Source: Hymenobacter translucens (GTDB lineage: Bacteria; Bacteroidota; Bacteroidia; Cytophagales; Hymenobacteraceae). Taken from it: 64,000 nt of DNA. Numbering within the stretch: the first letter of the stretch is position 1; each line of letters starts with the position of its first letter. The notes under the pieces were generated by a model. It was not told the DNA's origin. It saw only the letters and a program-made list of their open reading frames with translations, and searched no databases. The DNA is taken from NCBI RefSeq assembly GCF_020685205.1, contig NZ_JAJERB010000003.1, positions 434,001 through 498,000 of the forward strand, read 5' to 3'. The translations under genes were made by a program, and so were the position numbers. Below, one piece after another: positions 18,605 to 26,597 of this stretch.

Positions 18605-19348
18605 TCAGAACGGCACGTTGGTGAATGTGCCGGTAACTGTAGCGGGCGCGCCGCCCGGCGTAGCCACGCTAAAGGAGTAGGTGCCGGAAGCCCGCCGGGC
18701 AGCCGTATCCAAGCTGGTCAGCTGCGCCGTGCCGTTCACGCTGTTGTAGTCGACGGAGCCCTGCGTGTATACAAGCGTGCACTTGCGGCCGGGCACCGAG
18801 CCATCGGTATAGCTGCCGGTTTCCATTGCCGGAAAAAACGTAACCTCAACCCGGCGGCTCACGGGAGAAGTAGGCCCGGTGAGTCGTACAATCAGCGACC
18901 CGCTAAAAAAGGAACCCGACGTCTGACTAACTGCGTAGGCAGTATTATCGACCGAAAACGAGCCGCTACCGCCACCGGTACTGCCGTTTCTAACGGTAGC
19001 CACGGCCAGGGGCAAAGACGTGTCGCTACCACCCTTGATGGTTGCCCGCAGTGGGAAAGGAGCGTTGAAGCCCTGATTTTCGTTGTACACGATGATATAA
19101 TTTCCTGCCGCCAAACCATCTAGCTTGTACAGTCCGTTGGCATTGGGCAGCGTAAAGTCAACCAACTGCCCATCCATTCCTTTGGCTGAAACGGAGTACA
19201 CTGCCTGAGCCGGGCTCACTGAGCCACTAATGCTGCCATAGGGTTCGGGTTCGGGCTCACGGGAAAGCAAAAAGCACGAAGAAGTGGCTGCTACCCCCAG
19301 CAGACACAGGAAGTTCAACAGCCACAGAAGCGGTAATCTTTGAAACAT
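18605..19348 (-). CDS. Putative lipoprotein, paralogue of the next gene
   Basis: A 247-residue protein of unknown function. A hydrophobic N-terminus leads to 'ATSSC' at residues 21-25, a plausible lipobox-like Cys, followed by an acidic 'EPEPEP' stretch. Residues 36-110 read like a carboxypeptidase-type beta sandwich ('GSISGSVSPAQAVYSVSA', 'GLYKLDGLAAGNYIIVYNEN'). Residues 125-247 form a second domain ending 'GTYSFSV' and 'TVTGTFTNVPF', a pattern like the DUF6252-type domain of Bacteroidota lipoproteins. The gene upstream on the same strand has the same two-domain layout and the same ending ('GTFNNVPY'), so they are tandem paralogues. The GC content is somewhat lower than in neighbours. It probably sits on the cell surface or in the periplasm; no role can be assigned. 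Confidence 0.75.
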   Translation of the reverse strand: MFQRLPLLWLLNFLCLLGVAATSSCFLLSREPEPEPYGSISGSVSPAQAVYSVSAKGMDGQLVDFTLPNANGLYKLDGLAAGNYIIVYNENQGFNAPFPLRATIKGGSDTSLPLAVATVRNGSTGGGSGSFSVDNTAYAVSQTSGSFFSGSLIVRLTGPTSPVSRRVEVTFFPAMETGSYTDGSVPGRKCTLVYTQGSVDYNSVNGTAQLTSLDTAARRASGTYSFSVATPGGAPATVTGTFTNVPF

Positions 19349-19479
19349 ACGCGGGATGAGATAGATGAAAGCCCGTACTAGCGGTACTATTCAGGTGATG
19401 GTTTCTTTTGCAGTAGTCGCAGCTCCCGGTTTGCTCCTGGCGGCAGTACCGCCAACAATCAAGTCCGGACGGGCCGGCG

Positions 19480-20214
19480 TTAGTACGGCACGTTGTTGAA
19501 CGTGCCGTTGCTCACCGTGATGGTGGCGCCACTGCTGGCGCGGCCCGTGAAGCTGAAGGTGCCCGAGCACAGGCGGGTGCTTTGATTGAGCGTCGACAGG
19601 TTGACCGTTCCGGTCGTGACGTAGTAGACGGTGCTGTTCAGCAAGTAGTAGGAGGTGTTGTCCAGGGTAAAGTTGGCAGGCCCCGTGGTGATGGGCAAAC
19701 GCAGGTCGATGGCGCTGCTGGTGCCGGAGGGCCCCAGCATGTACACCGACAGCTTGCCCGCCTGATACGTCCCCCGTAACGACGAGGCAGCATAGGTGGA
19801 CCCGCCCACGACGTAGGTGCCCGTACCACCAAAGGTACTGCTGGGCCGGGGCGTCACGGTAATGGCGGGCACCGTTACGGTTTCCTTGGCTTTGATGGTA
19901 ACGCGCTGCGCCACCGGCTCCCGGTAGCTGTTGGTTACGGTGTAGATAAAGATGTACTCGCCCTGCTCCAGGCCCGTGCGGCTGTACAGACCGGCCTGAT
20001 TAGGATAAACGGTTTCCATGAAGGGCGTACTCACGGCATTGATTCCGATTCCGGCCACGGCGGAAACCGGCGAAATATTCCCCTCGACGCTCCCGATCGT
20101 GACCGGAGTGTCGCTGTATTCCCGGTCAAAGTTGAAAATGCAGGAAGAGGTGGAGAAAGTCAGCAGCAGACCCGTCAGGGCCATCACCGAATATGAGCGA
20201 AAAGTGGGCAGCAT
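19480..20214 (-). CDS. Putative lipoprotein, paralogue of the preceding gene
   Basis: A 244-residue protein with a hydrophobic leader and 'STSSC' (Cys 25) as likely lipidation site. The first domain ('GSVEGNISPVSAVAGIGINA', 'GLYSRTGLEQGEYIFIYT') is carboxypeptidase-like. The second has 'GTYVVGGSTYAASSLRGTY' and ends 'ATITVSNGTFNNVPY', again resembling DUF6252-type domains. It shares order and signature positions with the neighbouring lipoprotein, which points to an old duplication since identity is limited. A spacer of 131 bases separates them, so each may have its own promoter. An ATG at residue 11 is another possible start. The function is unknown. Confidence 0.75.
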   Translation of the reverse strand: MLPTFRSYSVMALTGLLLTFSTSSCIFNFDREYSDTPVTIGSVEGNISPVSAVAGIGINAVSTPFMETVYPNQAGLYSRTGLEQGEYIFIYTVTNSYREPVAQRVTIKAKETVTVPAITVTPRPSSTFGGTGTYVVGGSTYAASSLRGTYQAGKLSVYMLGPSGTSSAIDLRLPITTGPANFTLDNTSYYLLNSTVYYVTTGTVNLSTLNQSTRLCSGTFSFTGRASSGATITVSNGTFNNVPY

Positions 20215-20238
20215 GCGGCAGGTTAGTGAAAAACAGAA

Positions 20239-20270
20239 ACCGAAATAAAGAAAAATTTCTCAGTTTCGGT
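20239..20270. promoter_or_regulatory. Inverted repeat upstream of the lipoprotein gene
   Basis: ACCGAAA at 20239-20245 and TTTCGGT at 20264-20270 form a 7-bp dyad around an AT-rich 18-base centre, 24 bases before the lipoprotein start. It could be an operator or a 5' leader hairpin; nothing more is visible. Confidence 0.3.
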
Positions 20271-20377
20271 AGGACTTTTCTCGCTAAAGCTCAATCAATC
20301 GGGTCCCGGCTGTCCGTTGTCTGGCTTGGGCCGGGGGCGGGGCCGTAACCCCGCGCCCGACCCTACGTTTTTTGGCT

Positions 20378-20896
20378 ATGAGCCGAGCGTTTACCAAAGA
20401 AGACGATTCCCAGCAGCCGCCAATCATCCCGCCCCGGCCGGCTCTGCCGCCCAACACGCCGAACTACGTGACGCCCGGCGGCCTGGAGCAGCTGCGGGCC
20501 GAGCTCACGGCGCTGGAAGCCGAGCGGGCCCAGGCAGAGGCAAACCGTGAAAACGAGGCCGACCGCACCCGGCGGCTGCTACTGGTCAACGGCCGCATCA
20601 GCGCCCTCACCGCCCGCCTTACCAGTGCCCGGGTAGTGGACCCGCGCAGTCAGCCAACCAGGGAAGTGCGCTTTGGCGCCACCGTGACGCTTACGAGCCT
20701 TAGCGGGGGAAAGCCGGGCCTGGTGCGCCGGTTTACCATCGTCGGCGTCGACGAGGCCGACGTGGGTGCGGGCAAGGTGGCCTTCGTTTCTCCCATTGCC
20801 CGGGCCGTGCAGGGCGCCCGGCTGGGTGGACAGGTCACGCTGCACCTGGGGCCCAAAGAGGAAGTGGTGGAAGTAACGGCAGTAGCCTATGAATAG
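20378..20896 (+). CDS. GreA/GreB-family transcription factor
   Basis: A 172-residue protein starting at the ATG at 20378. After a 30-residue proline-rich tail comes the GreA/GreB layout: 'YVTPGGLEQLRAELTALEAER' opens an antiparallel coiled coil (about 32-88) whose tip holds acidic residues in 'NRENEADR'. The C-terminal FKBP-like domain follows ('VRFGATVTLTSLSGG', 'VAFVSPIARAVQGARLGGQVTL'). Gre factors enter the RNA polymerase secondary channel and stimulate cleavage of backtracked RNA. It is a little longer than GreA (158) owing to the N-terminal tail and may be a GreB-like or Rnk-like paralogue rather than the housekeeping copy. It stands alone on its strand. Confidence 0.85.
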   Translation: MSRAFTKEDDSQQPPIIPPRPALPPNTPNYVTPGGLEQLRAELTALEAERAQAEANRENEADRTRRLLLVNGRISALTARLTSARVVDPRSQPTREVRFGATVTLTSLSGGKPGLVRRFTIVGVDEADVGAGKVAFVSPIARAVQGARLGGQVTLHLGPKEEVVEVTAVAYE

Positions 20897-20964
20897 CGGG
20901 CTGGGATGTTGGGCGCTGCGGTGAAAAAGCGCTTAACAAAGCACACCCAATCCACCCGGTTCAG

Positions 20965-21777
20965 CTACAGCTGCCGGAGCATGTCGGCGCAGTACGCGTC
21001 GCCGAGCTGCCGGCCCAGGGTGTAGTAGTAGCGCGCCTTTACCCGGTCGGGCTTGAAGTCGAAGGTGCCATTGCGGTAGATGTTGCCCAGCTTCCGGATC
21101 GACTCAATGTGATTCTGCACGGCCGCGTACTCGTAGAGCTCCAACGCCCGGGGCGTCGACTCCGGCACGCCCTTGCCGAAGTGGTAGATGTCGGCCAGCT
21201 CGTAATACGCCTGGGCGTTACCGAACGCCAGCTCCCGGGTGAAGTAGTCGATGGCGGACTGGGTTTCGACGTTGCCGTCCTCGTCGCGGGCATTGAAGTA
21301 CGCGTCGGGCGAGAGGCTGCCGGCCAGACGCTGCACGTCAGCGGGCGTGGTTTTCAGCTGCACCGTATCTACCCGGTAACCTTGCTTTTTCAGGCGCAGG
21401 GAGTTGCTCACGTCCACCACGTACTTCACGTTGTTGCCTACGATGACGAGCGTATCGGCGCCCTTGCCGCCCAGCGTAACCAGGTTGATGTTGTAGGCCC
21501 GGATAAGGTTGTTGCTGCCCTTGATAATAACCACGTCGTGCGGCTGGTCGAAGTAGGCGGCATTCTGCTGGACGACCTCAAACAGGTTGCCGGACCCTTC
21601 GAAAATCGTCTTGCCCCCACCCACGCCGGAATACACGTTCTCACTGCTATGGGCTATAACATTGTTGTCGCCCGGGGCATTGGCCGAGCTGCCCTTACCG
21701 GCAGGAGCAGTGGTTCGGGAAGCAGCGCAGGCACTCAGCAGGCTGAGCACCACGAGGGCAAGCGGCAGGCGGTTCAT
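20965..21777 (-). CDS. Lipoprotein with DUF3060-like and Sel1/TPR domains
   Basis: A 270-residue lipoprotein beginning at the ATG at 21777, which leads straight into 'LSLLSAC' (lipobox Cys 17); a longer in-frame start at 21831 lacks signal character. Residues 30-125 contain repeated 'GSGN', 'GSNN' and 'GNNV' turns, a short beta-solenoid like DUF3060 proteins. Residues 155-270 hold two to three Sel1/TPR-type helical hairpins ('AQAYYELADIYHFGKGVPES', 'ESIRKLGNIYRNGT', 'ARYYYTLGRQLGDAYCADML'). Sel1 repeats usually mediate protein contacts. The mix of a small solenoid and Sel1 repeats behind one lipid anchor is uncommon. Function unknown; likely an envelope scaffold. Confidence 0.8.
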   Translation of the reverse strand: MNRLPLALVVLSLLSACAASRTTAPAGKGSSANAPGDNNVIAHSSENVYSGVGGGKTIFEGSGNLFEVVQQNAAYFDQPHDVVIIKGSNNLIRAYNINLVTLGGKGADTLVIVGNNVKYVVDVSNSLRLKKQGYRVDTVQLKTTPADVQRLAGSLSPDAYFNARDEDGNVETQSAIDYFTRELAFGNAQAYYELADIYHFGKGVPESTPRALELYEYAAVQNHIESIRKLGNIYRNGTFDFKPDRVKARYYYTLGRQLGDAYCADMLRQL

Positions 21778-21993
21778 GAAGATGGCACCAGGTTGAATCC
21801 CGAAGATATTACAAACCCTGCGGCCAATCAACGCCCGGGCGGGGCAGGCAGGTCGCCGCGCACCACAGCGAGCTCCCCTCTCCTTTTGTCAGCCGGTGCT
21901 GAATGCGTCGTGCCCGACGTATGCTCAGCCGTACCAGCGGCCTTCTTGCTGCGGACGCAACCTATTGCAGTGAAAGCCAGCTGAATCATCGCT

Positions 21994-22716
21994 TTACTCT
22001 TCCGCCGACTGTCCGAACCCGTTCACCACTTCCCTGACCACCTCCGACAGGTAGGGCGGCAGGTTGGCCTCGGGCTTGAGCATGGCCAGCAGGCGCTGGT
22101 ACTTGGCCCGCCCCTCGGTAAGCATCTGCGGGGTCACCTCCACCGTGAACACATGAAAAGGCTCGAGCTTCTGCACGCCCACGAGCAGAAACCGGTCGGC
22201 CTGCAGGGCATCGGTGTAAAAGGCCGCCTGCCGGTCGTAGTCGTAGCCGTAGCACTGCGACACGAAATGGCTGTAGTCGCGGGCGGCCGTGGTCTTGAAG
22301 TCAATAATGGTGTAGTTGCCGGGCCCGCCGTCCACTACCAAGTCGGCGCGCAGCTTGCACATGGTGCCCGTGACGGGCTCGGTAAACACGCAGCTGGGCT
22401 CGGCAATGCCGTTGGTGAGCAGCTCCTGTAAATCCTCGTGCAGGCGTACGCCCTCCACCATCCACCAGATCAGCGTGTCGTTAATGCCGGGCAGGCCGGG
22501 TTCGTAGAGCGTGGGCTCGAGCAGGGCCGTGTGAAAGGCGGTGCCCAGGCTGGCGGCCGCGTGGGTGGAAGGCAGGCGGGTATTTACGCGACCGTTGAGG
22601 GCGTCGCGCAGGCGGGAAAGGTCGGAGTTGGCAATGGCGGGCAGCGCCCGGTAATCGTCGTAGGAAAGCCGCAGTAAATCAGGACGGCGGTAGGGCTCGG
22701 GGGCAGGATCGTGCAT
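21994..22716 (-). CDS. PD-(D/E)XK nuclease-like protein, RecE/exonuclease VIII type
   Basis: A 240-residue protein. The N-terminal part ('LSYDDYRALPAIANSDLSRL' and 'LGTAFHTALLEP') matches the start of the RecE/exonuclease VIII-like PDDEXK domain. The nuclease core follows: Asp in 'RADLVV', then 'IIDFKTT' as the D-x-K pair, and 'YDYDRQAAFYTDAL' as the QxxxY motif. RecE-type enzymes digest dsDNA 5' to 3' and usually pair with a RecT annealing protein. No RecT, phage or recombination gene is near, so this is a lone chromosomal copy, perhaps a domesticated phage gene. The active-site residues are intact, which suggests it is functional. Confidence 0.8.
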   Translation of the reverse strand: MHDPAPEPYRRPDLLRLSYDDYRALPAIANSDLSRLRDALNGRVNTRLPSTHAAASLGTAFHTALLEPTLYEPGLPGINDTLIWWMVEGVRLHEDLQELLTNGIAEPSCVFTEPVTGTMCKLRADLVVDGGPGNYTIIDFKTTAARDYSHFVSQCYGYDYDRQAAFYTDALQADRFLLVGVQKLEPFHVFTVEVTPQMLTEGRAKYQRLLAMLKPEANLPPYLSEVVREVVNGFGQSAEE

Positions 22717-22849
22717 AATACGGACAACAGCAAAACGGGGCTATTGGCTCCGGATACGGCAAATTTGTCGAAAAAGCCGACAACGCTGCGCAATAGTACG
22801 ACGCCCGCCGCTAGCCGGGCTTGCAGCCTTCCGGCGGGGGCCGCGTCCG

Positions 22850-22882
22850 TTGGCGCAAAGCCCGGCGAACTGCTTAGCTTTA
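22850..22882 (+). promoter_or_regulatory. Possible promoter of the DUF885 gene
   Basis: TTGG at 22850-22853, 21 bases, then TAGCTTTA at 22875-22882 (one mismatch to TAnnTTTG), 34 bases before the start codon. Confidence 0.35.
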
Positions 22883-22916
22883 AGCCCTGATTTTCTTTTC
22901 TCCGACCAATTTCCCG

Positions 22917-24725
22917 ATGAAAAAACTTGCGCTCAGCGCCGGCCTCGCAGCCGCTCTCCTGGCTACGGCCTGCAACCAGAACAAAACCGCCGACAACGCC
23001 ACCGGCCAGGGCGAAAACGGCCAGCAGCAGGACCTGCCGACTTTGTTCTCCAGCTTCTGGGAAACCCAGTCCCGCCTCGATCCGCTGTCGGCCACGAGCC
23101 AGGGCGACAACCGCTACAACCACCTGCTGCCCAACGACCAGACCAAGGCGTTCCGCGACACGCTGCAGACCTTCTACCAGGACTACCTGACCCGGATTCA
23201 GAAGTTTGACCGGGAAAAGCTGTCGGACAACGACAAGATCAGCTACGACATCTTCAAGTACGACCTGGAGCAGCGCCTGGCGGGACTGCGGCTCAACACC
23301 TGGATGATTCCCGCCAACCAGTTCTGGGGCCTGCCGCTCACGCTGGGCCAGTACGGCTCGGGTGAGGGCGCCCAGCCGTTCAAGACCGCCAAGGACTACG
23401 AAAACTGGTTGGGCCGCGTGCAGGGCTTCACGGTGTGGGCCGACTCGGCCATTGCCAACTTCCGCCAGGGCATGAAGGCCGGCATCGTGCTGCCCCGGGC
23501 CCTGGTCGTGAAGATGATTCCCCAGCTCCGCGGCAAGGACATCCTCGTCGCGGACCCCACCAAGTCACTGTTCTACGGCCCCATCAACCGGTTTCCGGAA
23601 TCCATCAGCGCCGCCGACCGCCAGCGCCTGACGGCCGACTATCAGAAGGCCATCAGCACCCAGTTGGTGCCCACCTACCGCAAGCTGGCCGACTTCCTGG
23701 AAAAGGAGTACCTGCCCAAGGCCCGGGCCACGAGCGGTATCTCGGGCGTGCCCGGCGGGGCGGAAATGTACACCTACTACGTCAAGAACTGGACGACTAC
23801 CGACAAGACGCCGGAGGAAATCTACAAGACCGGCCTGGCCGAAGTGGCCCGCATCCGCGGTGAAATGGAGAAGGTGAAAGCCCAGGTCGGCTATCAGGGC
23901 GACCTGCCCGGCTTTTTCGCGGCCCTGAAAAAGGACCCCAGGCTGATGCCCTACAAGACGCCCCAGCAGGTGCTCGACGCCTTCCATGCCATTCAGGCCA
24001 AGATAGACCCGAACCTGAAAAAGATGTTCGGGCGCACGCCCAAGACGCCGTTCGAAATTCGGCAGACCGAAGCCTTCCGGGCTGCCTCGGCTTCGGCCGA
24101 GTACAACCAGGGCTCCCCCGACGGTTCCCGCCCCGGCATCTTCTACATTCCGATTGTGGACGCCACCACCTTCAACGTGACCTCGGGCATGGAGTCGCTG
24201 TTTCTGCACGAAGCCATTCCCGGCCACCACTACCAGATTTCGCTCCAGCAGGAAAACAAAGACCTGCCCAAGTTCCGGCAGTTTGCCTGGTACGGCGCCA
24301 TGGGTGAGGGCTGGGCGCTCTACACCGAAAGCCTGGGCAAGGAGCTGGGCCTCTACACCGACCCCTACCAGTACATGGGTGCCCTCGGCGACGAGATGCA
24401 CCGCGCCGTGCGCCTAGTAGTCGATACCGGCCTGCACACCCGCAACATGAGTCGGGAAGATGCCATCAAGTACATGCTCGACAACGAAGCCATCAGCGAG
24501 GAAGGCGCCATTGCGGAAATCGAGCGGTACATGGCCATTCCGGGTCAGGCGCTGAGCTACAAGACCGGGGCGCTCAAGATTCAGGAGCTGCGCCAGAAGT
24601 ACACCCAGCAGCTGGGCAGCAAGTTCAACCTGAGCAACTTCCACGACGAGCTGCTCAAGGATGGCGTGATGCCCCTGGCTGTGCTGGAGCGCAAGATGGA
24701 CGCCTGGGCCGAAAAGCAGAAGTAG
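22917..24725 (+). CDS. DUF885 family lipoprotein, putative zinc peptidase
   Basis: A 602-residue lipoprotein; 'LLATAC' places the lipidated Cys at residue 19, followed by a short Asn/Gln-rich linker. The body is mostly helical. The DUF885 signature is clear: 'HEAIPGHH' at residues 431-438 and 'GEGWALYTESLG' about 30 residues later, a layout like HExxH zincins with a downstream Glu. Proteins of this family are annotated as uncharacterised or as dipeptidase-like, so peptidase activity is inference. The length (about 580-600) is normal for the family. It is followed by a 300-base repeat-filled spacer and then an M28 peptidase gene on the same strand, which may hint at shared peptide use. Confidence 0.88.
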   Translation: MKKLALSAGLAAALLATACNQNKTADNATGQGENGQQQDLPTLFSSFWETQSRLDPLSATSQGDNRYNHLLPNDQTKAFRDTLQTFYQDYLTRIQKFDREKLSDNDKISYDIFKYDLEQRLAGLRLNTWMIPANQFWGLPLTLGQYGSGEGAQPFKTAKDYENWLGRVQGFTVWADSAIANFRQGMKAGIVLPRALVVKMIPQLRGKDILVADPTKSLFYGPINRFPESISAADRQRLTADYQKAISTQLVPTYRKLADFLEKEYLPKARATSGISGVPGGAEMYTYYVKNWTTTDKTPEEIYKTGLAEVARIRGEMEKVKAQVGYQGDLPGFFAALKKDPRLMPYKTPQQVLDAFHAIQAKIDPNLKKMFGRTPKTPFEIRQTEAFRAASASAEYNQGSPDGSRPGIFYIPIVDATTFNVTSGMESLFLHEAIPGHHYQISLQQENKDLPKFRQFAWYGAMGEGWALYTESLGKELGLYTDPYQYMGALGDEMHRAVRLVVDTGLHTRNMSREDAIKYMLDNEAISEEGAIAEIERYMAIPGQALSYKTGALKIQELRQKYTQQLGSKFNLSNFHDELLKDGVMPLAVLERKMDAWAEKQK

Positions 24726-24730
24726 GTTTT

Positions 24731-25023
24731 AGGGCTTAGGGACTTAGGCGTTAGGTCTTAGGTTCCTAAATCTGTCCTTAACATCCTGAGCATTCCGCGC
24801 CTCAGGCGGCGACGAAGGACCTTATCCAGTTTGAACGATACTCGTAGCAACGACTCGTTCAGTCGGGATAAGGTCCTTTTTTCGTCAGGATGACGGGCAT
24901 TTTTGCTTTGCATTGTAACCTACACCGGCAAAAAGGACTATCTGCTAACCCCGAAAACCAAGCCCTGAAGTCCCGGGCTCGATCAAAACCCTCCCGTAAC
25001 TAAGACCTAAGGCCCTAAGCCCT
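24731..25023. repeat. Intergenic spacer enclosed by long inverted repeats
   Basis: The spacer between the DUF885 and M28 genes is bounded by inverted arms: 24731-24762 (AGGGCTTAGGG... TTAGGTCTTAG) and 25001-25023, whose complement reads AGGGCTTAGGGCCTTAGG and then TCTTA. The left arm has an extra TTAGGCG-type unit. The left arm begins 6 bases after one stop codon and the right arm ends 3 bases before the next start codon. A separate palindromic repeat is nested inside. Confidence 0.8.
24780..24894. repeat. Dispersed palindromic repeat, copy 1 (diverged)
   Basis: About 115 bp with outer arms ATCCTGAG and TCAGGAT, and the core GACGAAGGACCTTATC, AGTTTGAACGA, AACGACTCGTTC and AAGGTCC shared with the copies at 29004 and 30488. 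This copy has an extra GC-rich insert after the left arm. It is a REP- or MITE-like element without coding capacity. Confidence 0.85.
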
Positions 25024-25026
25024 CCT

Positions 25027-26523
25027 ATGAAACCCGCTTCCCTCCTGCTGCTGGCCGCGCTTTGCCTGCCGGCTGGTCTGGCAGCCCAGACGAAACCAAA
25101 GGTCAAAACCAGCGCTCCGGCCAGCAAGTCCGGCGCCATCAATGCCATTCGTGAAGCCGACCTCCGGCGCGACCTGCTGGCCCTGGCCGGCGACACGTAC
25201 CGGGGACGGGAAGGCGGCACGCTTGATGAGCTGCGGGCGTCGATGTGGCTGGCCGAGCAGATGCGCGCCATCGGCATGCAGCCCGCCGGCGACGATGGCA
25301 CCTACTTTCAGTTCTTTCACATCCAGCGCACCCGCCTCACCAAAGCCAGCCGCCTGAGCATTGGCACCCATCAGCTGCAGCCCAACCGCGACGCGCTGGT
25401 GTTTGCGCCCATCAACGCCGCCGTAACGGCCCCGCTAGTGTACGTGGGCACCGGCACGCCCGCCGAGCTGGCGAAAGCCGACATCAAGGGCAAAGCCGTA
25501 GCCCTGCTGTTTTCCGGCAATCCTACCCCCGACGTGAGCTTCCGCCGGTTTTTGAGCGCCACGCTGCGCGACAAGTCGGCCGAGCTGCTAAAGGCCGGAG
25601 CGGTGGCCGTGGTGTTCGTATCCGATGCTCGGGCCCAGGACATCTATGAGCACTGGGGCCACACCTATGAGCGCGGCCGCTACGGCCTGCCCGCCGATGC
25701 CAGCGTGAAGGTTGTTTCCTCCCCACCGGTGCTGCTGCTGCCGGCCTCGGCCCTGGGCTGGGTGCAGCAAAGCGGGCAGCAGTTCGTGGCCGACCTGCGG
25801 GTGGAAAGCTTTGCCTATCCTTCCGTGAACATCGTGGCCAAAACGCCCGGTACCGATGCCCAGCTGAAAAACGAGCACGTGCTGTTCAGCACCCACCAGG
25901 ACCACGACGGCGTGCGGCACGCGGTGGCGGGCGACTCCATCTGGAACGGAGCCGACGACAACGGCACCGGCTGCGCGGCTTTGCTGGCCCTGATGCGGGC
26001 GTTCAAGCAGCAGCCCGCCCGCCGCTCAGCCCTGTTCGTCTACCATGGAGCCGAGGAACGCGGCCTGCTGGGCTCCCGCTACTTCTCCGCTACCCCGACG
26101 GTGCCGCAGGCCTCCATCGTGGCCGTGCTGAACGCCGAAATGATGGGCCGCAACGCCCCCGACAGCGCCGCGCTGCTAGGCTCCACCCCGCCCCACCTCA
26201 ACTCGTCTGACCTGGTAAAAACGGCCCTGGCCGCCAATCAGGCGGGTCCGAAGTTTAAGCTGGACACCGAGTGGGACAAGGCCACCCACCCCGAGGGTTG
26301 GTACTTCCGCTCCGACCACCTGCCCTACGCCCGCCTGGGCATCCCGGCCATCATGTATACCTCCCTGCTCCACCCCGACTACCACACGCCCCGCGACGAG
26401 CCGGGCCGCATCAACTACGCCAAGCTGCTGGGCATGACGCGCTGGATGTACCTCACCGGCTGGGCCGTAGCCAACCGAACAGCGCCGCCCGCCCGGGAGC
26501 CCGGCTTCAAGCTGGAGCGGTAG
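25027..26523 (+). CDS. M28 family peptidase with PA domain
   Basis: A 498-residue exported metallopeptidase with signal peptide ending near 'GLAAQ'. Residues 40-110 open with 'READLRRDLLALAGD.YRGREGG', typical of Bacteroidota M28 enzymes. A protease-associated insert spans about 130-260. The catalytic core follows with di-zinc ligands visible as His in 'FSTHQDHDG', Asp in 'NGADDNGTG', the Glu pair in 'HGAEERGLLGS', the acid in 'NAEMMG' and the last His in 'YHTPRDEP'. M28 enzymes are aminopeptidases or carboxypeptidases acting in the periplasm or outside. All ligands appear present, so it should be active. A hairpin terminator follows. Confidence 0.92.
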   Translation: MKPASLLLLAALCLPAGLAAQTKPKVKTSAPASKSGAINAIREADLRRDLLALAGDTYRGREGGTLDELRASMWLAEQMRAIGMQPAGDDGTYFQFFHIQRTRLTKASRLSIGTHQLQPNRDALVFAPINAAVTAPLVYVGTGTPAELAKADIKGKAVALLFSGNPTPDVSFRRFLSATLRDKSAELLKAGAVAVVFVSDARAQDIYEHWGHTYERGRYGLPADASVKVVSSPPVLLLPASALGWVQQSGQQFVADLRVESFAYPSVNIVAKTPGTDAQLKNEHVLFSTHQDHDGVRHAVAGDSIWNGADDNGTGCAALLALMRAFKQQPARRSALFVYHGAEERGLLGSRYFSATPTVPQASIVAVLNAEMMGRNAPDSAALLGSTPPHLNSSDLVKTALAANQAGPKFKLDTEWDKATHPEGWYFRSDHLPYARLGIPAIMYTSLLHPDYHTPRDEPGRINYAKLLGMTRWMYLTGWAVANRTAPPAREPGFKLER

Positions 26524-26543
26524 CGCCGGCAGGCAGGCCATCC

Positions 26544-26579
26544 AAAAAAGCCTCTTACTAGCTAGGAAGAGGCTTTTTT
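26544..26579. terminator. Bidirectional terminator
   Basis: AAAAAAGCCTCTT and AAGAGGCTTTTTT form a 13-bp perfect stem with a 10-base loop between the M28 gene and the convergent DUF4386 gene. Confidence 0.9.
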
Positions 26580-26597
26580 CAATTCACGAAACCCGGC

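Noticed and set aside
24780..24894. Simple terminator
   Set aside because: The palindrome is about 115 bp, is repeated at two other loci with the same core and sits 55 bases after the stop; it is better called a dispersed repeat, though it could also end transcripts.
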